From: Siderastrea siderea
Lineage: Eukaryota; Cnidaria; Anthozoa; Scleractinia; Rhizangiidae
DNA: 64,000 bases
Direction of reading: 5' to 3'
NCBI GenBank assembly: GCA_964030785.1
Contig: OZ034967.1
Location: 45,134,033-45,198,032 of the forward strand
In this document: piece after piece, positions 50,601-56,786 of the stretch
How the letters are laid out: each line of letters starts with the position of its first letter
Position numbering within the stretch: the first letter of the stretch is position 1
Translations under genes and position numbers: made by a program
Notes under the pieces: generated by a model
Told to the model about the DNA's origin: nothing
The model's database searches: none
The model's input: only the letters and a program-made list of their open reading frames with translations

Positions 50601-50956
50601 AAACCTGGCAGATTGCTGACGAATTCAAGAATTCCTACATCCTTTTCGGACACACTCGCAGATGTGAAAAATCCAGGTTTAGCGTCAGAAGATGTACTCA
50701 CTGGTTCATTCTCGCCTTTTTCCGATATTTCTTTTATCTCTTCGTTATTTTGCACGTGTTGATCTGCGCCAGACAAATTGGTACTCTGTTTAACTTTTTC
50801 TCCACTTTTTTGACCCAGAACACATCCAGACAAGTCCTGCGTAGTTTCTGTCGCTTTAGAATTGTCTTTATTAGTCCCAAGCTTTGTTTCCGTCGATTCT
50901 AAAGATATTCTCGGACGCTTCGATTCGGGCTCCAAATCCACTATTTCGTCCGCCAT
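28425..50956 (-). CDS. PUS7: Pseudouridylate synthase 7 (TruD family)
   Basis: Six exons in transcript order: 50329-50956, 47926-48435, 47046-47350, 46234-46309, 45192-45447 and 28425-28677. They join in frame to 675 residues, close to the usual length of animal PUS7 (about 660). PUS7 isomerises uridine to pseudouridine in tRNA and mRNA in the nucleus. The acidic, lysine-rich N-terminus is followed by the TruD fold: GFHGVLKQRYTDFIV, YKENKDTMDAI, the catalytic motif GTKDRRA (Asp about residue 283), GNHFVITLRN, FINYFGLQRFGT, RLMYVHAYQSYVWN and LPLPGYDVVYP. The start at 50956 (AAGATGG) has a good context; an in-frame ATG at 51025 would add 23 residues. The last intron is about 16.5 kb and contains a gene array on the other strand. 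The last exon fits by phase (CG|G) and by family sequence. Confidence 0.93.
28921..29033. mobile_element. MITE with AGACTGCGAGCAGTC termini, copy 2
   Basis: A 113-bp element whose left AGACTGCGAGCAGTC and right GACTGCTCGCAGTCT are exact inverted repeats. It has the same ends as 17776-17931 with an unrelated or shortened interior. It lies in the large PUS7 intron. Confidence 0.75.
29140..29450. mobile_element. Inverted-repeat element with A/T tracts
   Basis: TTTTTTCACATTTTGCTAAC (about 29165) is inverted as GTTAGCAAAATGTGTAAAAA (about 29430), each beside a homopolymer T or A run. It is non-coding, with a central AT-rich spacer. Confidence 0.55.
30131..30441. repeat. Direct repeat of 43 bp flanking a hairpin
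   Basis: AAAAGTCAACAAGTCCCGCA and the following bases to GGGTAGCTTGT occur at 30131-30173 and again at 30398-30441 with one difference. Between them, 30249-30329 is bounded by GAGCCTGAGTGTTAGC and its exact complement GCTAACACTCAGGCTC, a small inverted-repeat insertion. Confidence 0.55.
30775..30872 (+). promoter_or_regulatory. Conserved upstream block of the secreted-protein array (copy 1)
   Basis: TATCATAAAACT, then GGCCTCGTG and GGTTTTCTTG, lies 98 bp upstream of the first ATG. The same order is found 93 bp upstream of the ATG at 33652, 87 bp upstream at 36531 and 93 bp upstream at 41995, with variants TATCAGAAAACT and TATCAGAAATCT. The constant spacing suggests a TATA-like core promoter and a short 5' untranslated region. 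This is inferred from conservation among paralogues only. Confidence 0.5.
30873..32742 (+). pseudogene. Secreted array protein copy 1 (subtype A), 3' end interrupted
   Basis: Exon 1 (30873-30935) encodes the signal peptide MLLIIASIASLAVPYSSADSK. Exon 2 starts at 31388 and follows the family (YYQLF, FIHYHHTVT, SDPSYVISDGQFFIGA, CFVSLDGGFSREM) to LNPHNG. Then sequence foreign to the family begins (about 31917), giving a new C-terminus and a stop at 31955-31957. The expected last 26 codons (YLEIYANESREKVGLKY to the stop) are present and intact at 32661-32742, about 740 bp downstream. The insertion removes the last strand-like segment, so loss of function is likely, but a secreted product with an altered tail is possible. 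It is antisense to PUS7, inside its last intron. Confidence 0.7.
31917..32660. mobile_element. Insertion in exon 2 of array copy 1
   Basis: Sequence absent from the paralogues. TTATTATTCAACAAATT at the left end recurs inverted at about 32531-32546. The right part, 32547-32658, is an imperfect palindrome starting GCAATTATCCTGC and ending GCAGGATAATTG around GGCCTACGGCC. It may be two nested elements. An open frame at 32142-32330 ending at a GGTAAGG donor-like site is rich in Lys and Arg and was not recognised. Confidence 0.55.
33104..34180 (+). repeat. Duplicated upstream segment of about 430 bp
   Basis: 33104-33540 and 33749-34180 are nearly identical (offset 645), from GAACATAAAACAAAAATACG through TTAGCGACAG-type sequence to the CAACAGGACATTCT motif. 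The second copy begins 35 bp inside the intron of the gene at 33652-35290. Related sequence precedes the genes at 36531 and 41995. Antisense open frames in these copies are by-products. Confidence 0.7.
33652..35290 (+). CDS. Secreted array protein copy 2 (chimeric: subtype B exon 1, subtype A exon 2)
   Basis: Exon 1 33652-33714 (MKLMVFFVALLAVHHSSADSK, signal peptide, likely cut after SSA) joins in phase 0 to exon 2 34679-35290: 224 residues, TGA at the end. The mature part (about 203 residues) has FIHHHHTVT, a DGNLVVKMVIG strand-like stretch, SDPSYVISDGQFFIGAIIRDK, two cysteines (TPCLGIEG, WGTCFVSLDGG), GGFSREMIFQHKLNPHNG and a YLEIYAN to VSIGKEN tail. I recognise no named domain; an all-beta secreted protein with one disulfide is a guess. 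The intron (964 bp) contains a second, truncated upstream block (34280-34410) of the subtype A kind without its signal exon, which points to a fusion of two genes. It is nested antisense in PUS7. Confidence 0.83.
34280..34410 (+). promoter_or_regulatory. Orphan upstream block without its signal exon
   Basis: Nearly identical to 30742-30872 (TATCATAAAACT at 34313, then CTGAGATCCATCC), but the sequence breaks off at CATCA exactly where copy 1 has its ATG. After about 85 unrelated bases, sequence of the subtype A intron resumes (GTTGCATGTCTCTAGGTG). The signal exon has been deleted or replaced. Confidence 0.6.
35545..35635. repeat. Short tandem repeat based on ACAACGGTA
   Basis: ACAACGGTA and variants (TACACAACGGTAGG, ATACGATGGTA, ATACGACGGAAT) occur about seven times with 10-13 base spacing. 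The corresponding place downstream of the relic (41268) has a single ATACAACGGTAGG, so the expansion is local. Confidence 0.6.
36130..36370. repeat. Insertion in the upstream region of array copy 3
   Basis: Relative to the paralogues, about 240 bp interrupts the ACAAGTC...CAACTTGTGCTA upstream sequence. It consists of an AAATAAATATATAAA-rich tract and GC-richer sequence holding inverted GCTCGTCATGCA and TGCGTGACGAGC. No coding capacity is visible. Confidence 0.45.
36531..37677 (+). CDS. Secreted array protein copy 3 (subtype B)
   Basis: Exon 1 36531-36593 (MKLMTFYVALLTVHYSSADFK, signal peptide) and exon 2 37066-37677 join in phase 0 to 224 residues. The intron is 472 bp with a GATTACAG acceptor. 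Family marks are all present: LMKAATFMHHHHTVT, SDPSYVISDGQFFIGA, HIRDKNNYK, WGACFVSLDGG, IFQHKLNPHNGLYLEIYAD. It differs from the others by a second cysteine at CVCIEG. Its 3' flank (AAAGGGCTACG, then GCACTGAAAAATTAAAGG) matches copy 4 and not copies 1 and 2, which defines subtype B. No known fold or function can be assigned. The reverse-strand frame over exon 2 is a shadow. Confidence 0.85.
38353..39016. mobile_element. hAT-like non-autonomous element with 8-bp target duplication
   Basis: Its ends GGGGTCTCATTAGGG and CCCCATTGAGACCCT are inverted, and the 8-mer CAGACTAG flanks both sides (38345-38352 and 39017-39024). Subterminal (T)TTTACGG(T/C)TAACGG motifs recur at both ends. The interior holds a second repeat with an (AAT)n tract (38592-38623) and GATCAAAAGCGCTTTACAAAC. 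The 8-bp duplication is the reason for the hAT suggestion. Confidence 0.7.
39130..39335. mobile_element. MITE family copy (TTAACCCTTTAAGCCCC type)
   Basis: CCCAATAGTGATC(G/A)GCATCAAATTTCTCC, then CATGAGAATT, GGAGACCAGTAAGGAG and GATGCCGC, ending near GGGTTGA. The same order occurs at 49227-49433, and inverted at 55619-55831. It lies just upstream of the relic exon at 39450. Confidence 0.6.
39450..41050 (+). pseudogene. Relic of a secreted array gene (subtype A)
   Basis: An intact signal-peptide exon with a GTAAAC donor lies at 39450-39512 (MLLIAVFVAFLTVQHCSADSK), most like exon 1 of copy 1. Intron sequence of the family follows but is split by the element at 39862-40342. Nearly all of exon 2 is missing; only the last 21 codons survive at 40988-41050 (NESREKVGLKYIEVSIVEEN, stop). 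The region between (about 40480-40987) is unrelated AT-rich sequence. It cannot make a family protein. Confidence 0.75.
39862..40342. mobile_element. MITE in the intron of the relic gene
   Basis: ATGCGCCGATCAATTCGA near 39862 and its complement TCGAATTGATCGGCGCAT near 40325 form inverted ends that continue into TTCAACATCCCCC. The antisense open frame of 152 residues across it is a translated repeat, not a host gene. Confidence 0.7.
41800..41834. mobile_element. 35-bp hairpin insertion with 7-bp target duplication
   Basis: A perfect 15-bp stem CAAGAGAGGATAAAG, loop GGGTA, and its complement CTTTATCCTCTCTTG. GTGCTAC flanks it on both sides (41793-41799 and 41835-41841), while the paralogous upstream regions (33493, 34138) have a single uninterrupted GTGCTACGCAACAGG. 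It is therefore a recent insertion. Confidence 0.75.
41995..44193 (+). CDS. Secreted array protein copy 4 (subtype B)
   Basis: Exon 1 41995-42057 (MKLMTFFVALLAVHHSSADSK) and exon 2 43585-44193 join in phase 0 to 223 residues. The intron is 1527 bp because of the inserted element at 42124-43180; outside it the intron matches copy 3. Family marks: LMNAASFIHHHHTVT, SDPSYVISDGQFFIGA, HFRDKNNYN, GAPCLGIEG, WGTCFVSLDGG, LNPHNGLYLEIYADA, ending VSIMQEN. The 3' flank matches copy 3. It is secreted by its signal peptide; its role is unknown. It is the array member nearest to PUS7 exon 5 and lies antisense to PUS7. Confidence 0.85.
42124..43180. mobile_element. Fold-back element with GAACTCAATC arrays
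   Basis: Two arrays of the motif AATCGAACTC or its complement GAGTTCGATT (about 42150-42300 and 42945-43165) enclose about 640 bp of unrelated sequence. The sequence is absent from the matching intron of copy 3, where the flanks (CACAATT...TTCTAAGAA) are joined, so it is an insertion. The open frames at its right end are products of the motif. Confidence 0.65.
44448..44520 (-). tRNA. tRNA-Thr(GGT)-like sequence, probably a SINE head
   Basis: 73 nt fold as a cloverleaf: acceptor stem GGCTTGA/TCAAGCC (7 pairs), D arm with one A-C mismatch, anticodon stem CTGCG/CGCAG with loop CTGGTAT (anticodon GGT), and T arm ATGGG-TTCGATT-CCCGT. The A box is altered (AACTC for AGCTC). The 3' tail TGAATTTTTTCAGG is shared with the copies at 49683 and 49807, which marks a dispersed family. 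A SINE is more likely than a working tRNA gene. Confidence 0.45.
45000..45170 (+). repeat. Dispersed repeat (GATGACGTCTGCTCAGGTTGTCG type)
   Basis: GACGTCTGCTCAGGTTGTCG, then CCTTCTCAGGGCTATACTC and CACCCGGACGATCATACTTC. It is related to 25075-25180 and 60425-60490. The plus-strand open frame here is repeat translation. Confidence 0.5.
45955..46082. repeat. SINE fragment and (ATTT)n microsatellite
   Basis: AAAAACCAACATTTCC (45964) matches the body of the SINE at 8811. At 46039-46082 an ATTT tandem run of about 44 bases follows. It lies in PUS7 intron 4. Confidence 0.6.
49227..49433. mobile_element. MITE family copy (TTAACCCTTTAAGCCCC type)
   Basis: Same motif order as 39130-39335: CCCAATAGTGATCAGCATC, CATGAGAATT, GACCAGTAAGGAG, GATGCCGGGGCTTG, ending at AGGGTTAATT. 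It lies in PUS7 intron 1. Confidence 0.65.
49644..49922. repeat. Inverted pair of tRNA-Thr-like SINEs
   Basis: One copy on the minus strand (tRNA-like part 49683-49756) and one on the plus strand (49807-49878) face each other with about 50 bp between. Both carry the tail that ends ACTTTTGCAGTTGCAGAAAG or its complement. The plus copy has a canonical A box (TTAGCTCAATTGG) and B box (GGTTCGAATCC) and a GGT anticodon loop, with one anticodon-stem mismatch. PUS7 pre-mRNA would fold here into a long hairpin. Confidence 0.65.
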
Positions 50957-51080
50957 CTTGAAAATTGCGCCCGCATTCAAATGCAGAACTTCGTTTAAAG
51001 AGATAACGAGGTCAAGTATGGTCATTGATGTGTATCACCAACTCAATCGCTCCAGTCCTCTCTCGTTCGGCAAAAGAGCC
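50957..51080. promoter_or_regulatory. Putative bidirectional promoter PUS7 / quinone oxidoreductase
   Basis: The two divergent start codons are separated by 124 bp. If PUS7 starts at 51025 only 55 bp remain. The interval is richer in CG dinucleotides than its surroundings and has no TATA box, as is usual for housekeeping head-to-head pairs. Function is inferred from layout. Confidence 0.55.
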
Positions 51081-54000
51081 ATGAGCAAAGAAGTGTTCCT
51101 TCTTTGTTTCGTGTTATTTATTTTGAAAATCGCGTTAGTTTATGGGAATTCCACAATGAAAGCAGTTCTGTATAAGCCCGGTGGTGTAGAGAATCTAAGT
51201 GTTGGAACAGTAGCTAAACCATCAGCGGGGAAAACTCAAGTTTTGATCCGCACGCATTTCACGGCACTCAATCGAGCAGACACGCTTCAGCGGAAAGGTC
51301 TTTACCCTCCCCCTCCAGGGGAATCCGACATCCTGGGGTTGGAGGTTTCCGGTATGATAGAGGATGTGGGCGATGAGTGTGTACGGAAGTGGAAGTAAGT
51401 TTTAGATGAACACCCAAATTTATATCTTGATTTTACCATAGCGGGGAACAGCGAGGGTTTTGTGGCGGGGGGGGGGGGGGGGGGGGGAAGGGGGAGGGGG
51501 TAGTATGGTAGGTGGCTGCAGGTTCATTAGGAGCAGAGGCAACTTGCGAACTATACTTATCCCAGGCCTTCCTTTGAAGGTAAAGACAACTCCAATATAG
51601 AGCAATTGAATTCTTATGAATAAGGACTGAATTCAGCTCCTGTACAGAGTAATGGAGTTTCCATAAAGACAAGTGTCCCCTTGGTGAAAGTAAACAGCAT
51701 AATGGGCACAAGTCTTCAATAAATGTTATTGTTTTAGGACAATGCTGACTAATCTTTGCATAGTCAATGCCTAGAGAGCCAATCAAATTCATGTAGGTGC
51801 ATTTCCAACAGGAATACCAATGCTATCAACGCTAAGGTAATGACCTAAATGTACGATCTGAAAAAGGGGAATTTTTCTTTGTCTGTTAAGTTGTTCCAAC
51901 ATGCAAAAAAGACTCTTCTCAAATAAAAGTTAATAAATCAAATAGTGTTGATTTCTCAACAGAACTGACTCTCTCGGGTCATGCACATGTATTTTCTGCT
52001 ATTTTGTCTAACTTGTCCCCAGTCGTCATGTCGCGCAACACGTGCGGCAGGGGAGTGCGAGGTGTGATGGTGTGTTTCTGCAAGGTGTGTTTCCTTTCCC
52101 ATGACTCCTTGCTATCACACCTTGTGCTCTTGTGCCATGCGCATCGCACGACATGAAGACGACTGAGGATGAGTCAGCTATTTTTTGTAGAATTGCTTGT
52201 ATTGTTTTCTGCTTTTTATAGGACAGGTGACCGAGTCATGGCTCTGTTAGGAGGTGAGTGGTGGCCTATTCAATGCTGCTAATTTTGGTTCATTATCTTT
52301 ACTTTGAAGCTGTTAAAAGGTTATAAATGTCTACCTGAACTTCAAAAATTTTGAATATCAACATTTTTCCAAAGCGCGCTTTGCTAACAGAGAGATATTC
52401 GCGTCCCACCAGTCAACCTTGTGTCCAGGGTCTCTCCTCTTTCTAAGGGACAGGAAGAGGAGACACCCTGGGTATGAGGTTGCCCTGACCTGGGTCTCAG
52501 CATCATATAACACCATTTGGGTTGAGTGTACTTGTGTGTTGTTCATTAATTCTCATCCTTGCTCTGAGGTTATTACTCAGTTCTCCACCTCCCACAAAAG
52601 CCAACTGAAGGCTGTGTGCTCTTAGAAGAGTCATATGGAGCCCAAAGGCTTCCAACCATGAAATCTTCTTGGGTGTCCAGCCCTTAAAGGTTTATACAAA
52701 AAATAAGTGGCCTCAAGATCCCTGGAACACTGAATGCACTGGAATAACTAGTATGCCTTGAAATTCATAGTATGCCTCATCCCAGCTTGATTTCAAGCTC
52801 CATCCCACCAAACGTTAAAAAATGGATCCTTTTGTTTTGGTATTTTTACGTGGAGAGACCCTGCTTGATTATGTTATTTAATCAAAATGCGTTATTGTGT
52901 CTTCAGGTGGTGGTTATGCAGAGTATGTGGCCGTTGATGAAGCACTTGTGATGCCAGTATCTGACTCTTGCAAACTCTCTGATGCTGCAGCCATTCCAGA
53001 AGTTTGGCTGACAGCATACCAACTACTACACTTTCTTGGCAAAGTTAGAAGTGGCGAGGTGGTGTTGATTCATGCTGGAGGCAGTGGGGTTGGTACAGCG
53101 CTGGTACAACTGTCATGCCAAGCTGGAGCAAGGCCTTTTGTTACTGCAGGTTCAGATGAGAAGATCAAGATGGCTGAGTCACTTGGAGCTGAAGGAGGCT
53201 TCAACTACAAAACAGGAAACTTTTCTAGTTGGTTGGAAACCGTCACAAATGGTACTCTTTATTCATTATGTCACAGGAAAATGTGAACAAGTGACAAAGC
53301 TATAACCCTTGTTTTGCCAAGTCCCTTTTTTATTCCACACCTTAATTAGAAGATGTAACTTAGCTTACAAGCCAACTTGAGTCACTGTTTTTCTATGCAT
53401 GTAACTGCAGGCTCACAATCTTCTACTGGCGTGTGGTCCCAGTTAAATAAAAGTGACAAAGGGGTGGGGTTGGAGGGACTTGTCGTACCTTCAAGGGTTA
53501 AAATTTGTTGTTTCAGTTGATACCCCTTTGGCTGTTCCCATCTAAGATAAGCACCAGTGGAATTTGATACATGTGCTGGAAGCTGGGAAAACGAAAACAC
53601 AGCTCCTTAGCAGGATTGGTACTTGTTAACAAATTAAAACGCCAGCTTTTAAACCCATAAATGGCAAGATTTAGTGCATAACCCCGATATAACGAACCCC
53701 TTTGTAACTTTGTACTCCCCCTTTGTACTCCCCCTTTGTAACTTTGTACTCTTTATTCATTATGTCACAGGAAAATGTGAACAAGTGACAAAGCTATAAC
53801 CCTTGTTTTGCCAAGCCCCTTTTTTATTCCACACCTTAATTAGAAGATGTAACTTAGCTTACAAGCCAACTTGAGTCACTGTATTTCTATGCATGTAACT
53901 GCAGGCTCACAATCTTCTACTGGCGTGTGGTCCCAGTTAAATAAAAGTGACAAAGGGGTGGGGTTGGAGGGACTTGTCGTACCTTCAAGGGTTAAAATTT

Positions 54001-56131
54001 GTTGTTTCAGTTGATACCCCTTTGGCTGTTCCCATCTAAGATAAGCACCAGTGGAATTTGATACATGTGCTGGAAGCTGGGAAAACAAAAACACAGCTCC
54101 TTAGCAGGATTGGTACTTGTTAACAAATTAAAACGCCAGCTTTTAAACCCATAAATGGCAAGATTTAGTACATAACCCCGATATAACGAACCCCTTTGTA
54201 ACGGAATATTCTTCGGGCAATATTCTTCAGCTCAATGAAAGTTACAGTAAAAAAATGTATGCAACAGAACCCTGATATAACGAGCCCCGGTATAACGAAA
54301 TCCTTGCGTGATAACGAACACAACGTGGAAGCCCAAACTATAAATTCATCACCCGAGTGAAGTTAAACGCGAAACATATCTCCAGAGCTGGAAATCCTTT
54401 AACCCAACTTCATTTGATTCAGGATAGTGAGTGTTGCAAAATAATTTAGCCGAATCGCGAAATAACGAATATTATCGTCGTTTTCCCAAAAATGCGTTAA
54501 AGCAAGATTTCGTTTGTGATTAACCCGCGTTATCACAAACAAAATTGTCCCAATTTCTTGGCACTTGGTTGTATCGAGGTCCCACTGTATCACCTCAACA
54601 CTACGCAGTCGTCATTTACGTGAGAAGATGGTCTGGGTCTAATAAGTATGCTTTATTCTTTCAGGTCAAGGAGCAAATGTGATCTTAGATTGTATTGGCA
54701 GTTCATTTTGGGAACAAAACATCAAGAGCATTGCTGTTGATGGTCGCTGGATCCTGTATGGACTGTTAGGAGGAGGAAGTGTGTCAGGGGACTTGCTCAG
54801 AGATTTGCTGAGGAAAAGAGCCTCACTTATTGGCACAACTCTACGGAGTAGACCCCTTGCGGTGAGTTAATACTTTCTGCTTTTTAAAGAACAAATCATT
54901 TGGGTGCGTTTTAGTGGTGCAAAATTAGAATAGTACGATTATGTCGCAATTGAGCAAATTGATATAAACTTCAAATGTGAAAGTTTTCACTGCAGGTTCC
55001 ATTTTGTAAATCCATTTTGCGCATACTCTTTGTCCTAGCTGCAGCCACCAATACGCAGCCTAATTATACAACAACCTGTCATGGAACTGTTAGTACTTCA
55101 AGATGTTACTGATATCCGAATGTCATTCAGCTGTACCATTCAATTTGTCATCAGTTTTTGTTGGCAAAGGGGACTTAGTGACTGCCGGCCGGCGAAACAG
55201 CTTCTAAAAAATGCACCGCGTATCAAACATTATAGCACAACGTTAAATTTTGGCGTGCTCCCATTGATAGAAATCGATCAAGTGACTCAAGTGTCTCTCC
55301 TCAGTGCATAGTTCCCGTTTTTGGCAATTTTCGCTCAAAATTTAGCGTTGTAAAATAAAGACAATAGAGTCCTTCTGTCTCAGGCCCTATGTGTGATAGG
55401 TTCCCTCGGAAATTTGAAGTTCAAACTTCATATAATATTTGTTGTGAACATCAAATTTCCTCAGGCAACCTATCACACAATAGTGCCTTCGACGGAAGAA
55501 CTCTATTGTTTAAATAACGAAACACTGTGAAAAGCTAAATATTCAATAATTTAAATTCTAAATATGGAGGATTGAATTTTAGCTTTCTCATTGGGTAAAC
55601 TGCACACAGGTTATCAGTGAACAGCCCTTTAAGCCACAATATTAAAATCCATTTTCTCCCCACTATTCCTCTTATATTTCTTATGGTACTAGTTGGGAGA
55701 ATTTGATTAAAAATCAAGACATTTGATCATTGGTGATCATTTCCTTTATTCTCCTGACCTGTATGATTGATCAAGTAGTAATAATGTAAGGAGAAATTAG
55801 ATGCTTGTCACTATTGGGGCTTAAAGGGTTAATTAATAGAATACCATAATTGTTTATTCATATTTACATGTACATAATGCTTTCACATTCTAAGACATTT
55901 GTTTTTAACTTTATTTTACAGTATAAAGGAGAATTAGTACAAGAATTTACAGAAAAGATTGTTCCACTTTTTGCAAATGGGAAACTCAAGACCATTGTGG
56001 ATTCTGTTTTTGCTATGGATGAAATCCATCTGGCACACAAGAGAATGGAGTCAAATGAAAATATTGGCAAAATTATTATTCAAGTAGCTTCACAAGACAA
56101 TGAACATGAAAACATAAAATCTGAGCTCTAG
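51081..56131 (+). CDS. TP53I3: NADPH:quinone oxidoreductase, TP53I3/PIG3-like
   Basis: Five exons, 51081-51394, 52222-52253, 52907-53251, 54665-54861 and 55922-56131, join in frame to 365 residues. Medium-chain dehydrogenase family, zinc-free quinone reductase branch: it transfers electrons from NADPH to quinones. Seen: [20 protein letters not shown] and [14 protein letters not shown] (N-terminal GroES-like fold), [19 protein letters not shown], the nucleotide-binding [14 protein letters not shown] with [34 protein letters not shown], and the C-terminal [21 protein letters not shown]. The residue pattern and length point to PIG3. A second start at 51156 ([10 protein letters not shown]) gives 340 residues, the usual family length; the first start adds 25 residues with a hydrophobic core. 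Intron 3 holds a 494-bp tandem duplication that repeats its donor. The gene is head-to-head with PUS7 and converges with UBXN11. Confidence 0.9.
51467..51505. repeat. Poly-G tract
   Basis: A run of 21 G at 51467-51487 followed by GGGGGAGGGGG, in intron 1 of the oxidoreductase gene. Length errors in assembly are likely here. Confidence 0.8.
52019..52166. mobile_element. Fold-back element in oxidoreductase intron 1
   Basis: CAGTCGTCATGTCGCGCAAC on the left is imperfectly inverted by GCATCGCACGACATGAAGAC on the right; inner arms CACACC/GGTGTGA pair as well. It is a hairpin-forming non-coding element. Confidence 0.55.
52530..52630. repeat. SINE body fragment
   Basis: CTCATCCTTGCTCTGAGG, then CAGTTCTCCACCTCC and CACAAAAGCCAAC, is a diverged copy of the body of the SINE at 8890-8980. 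The tRNA-like head is missing. Confidence 0.45.
53252..54239. repeat. 494-bp tandem duplication in oxidoreductase intron 3
   Basis: 53252-53745 and 53746-54239 start with the same GTACTCTTTATTCATTATG and are almost identical for about 440 bp (for example CTTCTACTGGCGTGTGG at 53419 and 53913). The second copies of TTTGTACTCCCCC-like sequence lie at the junction. The first base pair of each copy is the GT of a splice donor. Confidence 0.8.
54263..54596. mobile_element. Pogo/Tigger-like MITE
   Basis: ACCCTGATATAACGAGCCCC on the left and TGTATCGAGGTCCCACTGTA on the right are typical of pogo-group ends (CAGTG...ATAACGA). Further ATATAACGAACCCC motifs lie just upstream at 53690 and 54180. No transposase is present. 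Confidence 0.45.
55361..55509. mobile_element. Fold-back MITE in oxidoreductase intron 4
   Basis: ACAATAGAGTCCTTCTGTC is inverted as GACGGAAGAACTCTATTGT; the inner arms GTGTGATAGGTT and AACCTATCACAC also pair. The length is 149 bp. Confidence 0.7.
55619..55831. mobile_element. MITE family copy (TTAACCCTTTAAGCCCC type), inverted
   Basis: It ends with CACTATTGGGGCTTAAAGGGTTAATT and begins GAACAGCCCTTTAAGCC, so both termini are present. It is the reverse complement orientation of 49227-49433. Confidence 0.6.
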
Positions 56132-56397
56132 TCTTTATTTCTACTTAAGCAATTACTGTAGCAATTTTAAATGTTGATAAACATGACTTTTTCAGGTGTG
56201 TTTTTCTATGCTTTCAGACAAGACACTCTATATACACAAATATGTTAATACACGTACGGTAAGACCTTGCCTAAATTAATATACATGTATAGTGACTGAG
56301 GGTGAAAATCAAATCGTACAAGAATTTCTGACCACTTGTAAGAAACACCACCACGATAAATGAAGTATAAAATTTCCATTGTCATTGTCACATACGT

Positions 56398-56655
56398 ACT
56401 ACGATTTTCAGTTGAGTAAGGTACGAGAGAAGTTTGGTCACAAAGTTTTAACGTTCAAATTACCATGTTGTCAAGGGCAACTTGCTCCGTTTCCGAGGGA
56501 GACTGCATGAATCGCTTTGTTGTATGACGTGACGTGATCGATTCACGCAGTCTCCCTCGGAAACGGAGCAAGTTGCCCTTGACAAGATGGTAATTTGAAC
56601 GTTAAAAGTTTGTGATCAATCTTCTCTCGTACCTTACTCAACTGAAAATCGTAGT
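56398..56655. repeat. Large palindrome between convergent genes
   Basis: Arms of about 117 bp, almost perfectly complementary (ACTACGATTTTCAGTTGAG at the left edge, CTCAACTGAAAATCGTAGT at the right edge; GAGGGAGACTGC and GCAGTCTCCCTC near the centre), around a loop of about 25 bp. It sits between the oxidoreductase stop (56131) and the UBXN11 stop (56787). Confidence 0.85.
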
Positions 56656-56786
56656 AATTGTTCTGGGCACTCTCCACACATCTTTGCGGAATTGCATCCA
56701 CATTTTACAATTCAAAAAAAAATCTGTTTGCCGTTGAGCAAGTTCAGAGAGCTCAACAGCATAGACAAAGCTCCATGATTTCCAAC

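Noticed and set aside
50862..51080. Upstream extension of the oxidoreductase frame over PUS7 exon 1
   Set aside because: The frame is open by chance opposite a coding exon; the family starts at [10 protein letters not shown] and the extension has no similarity to it.
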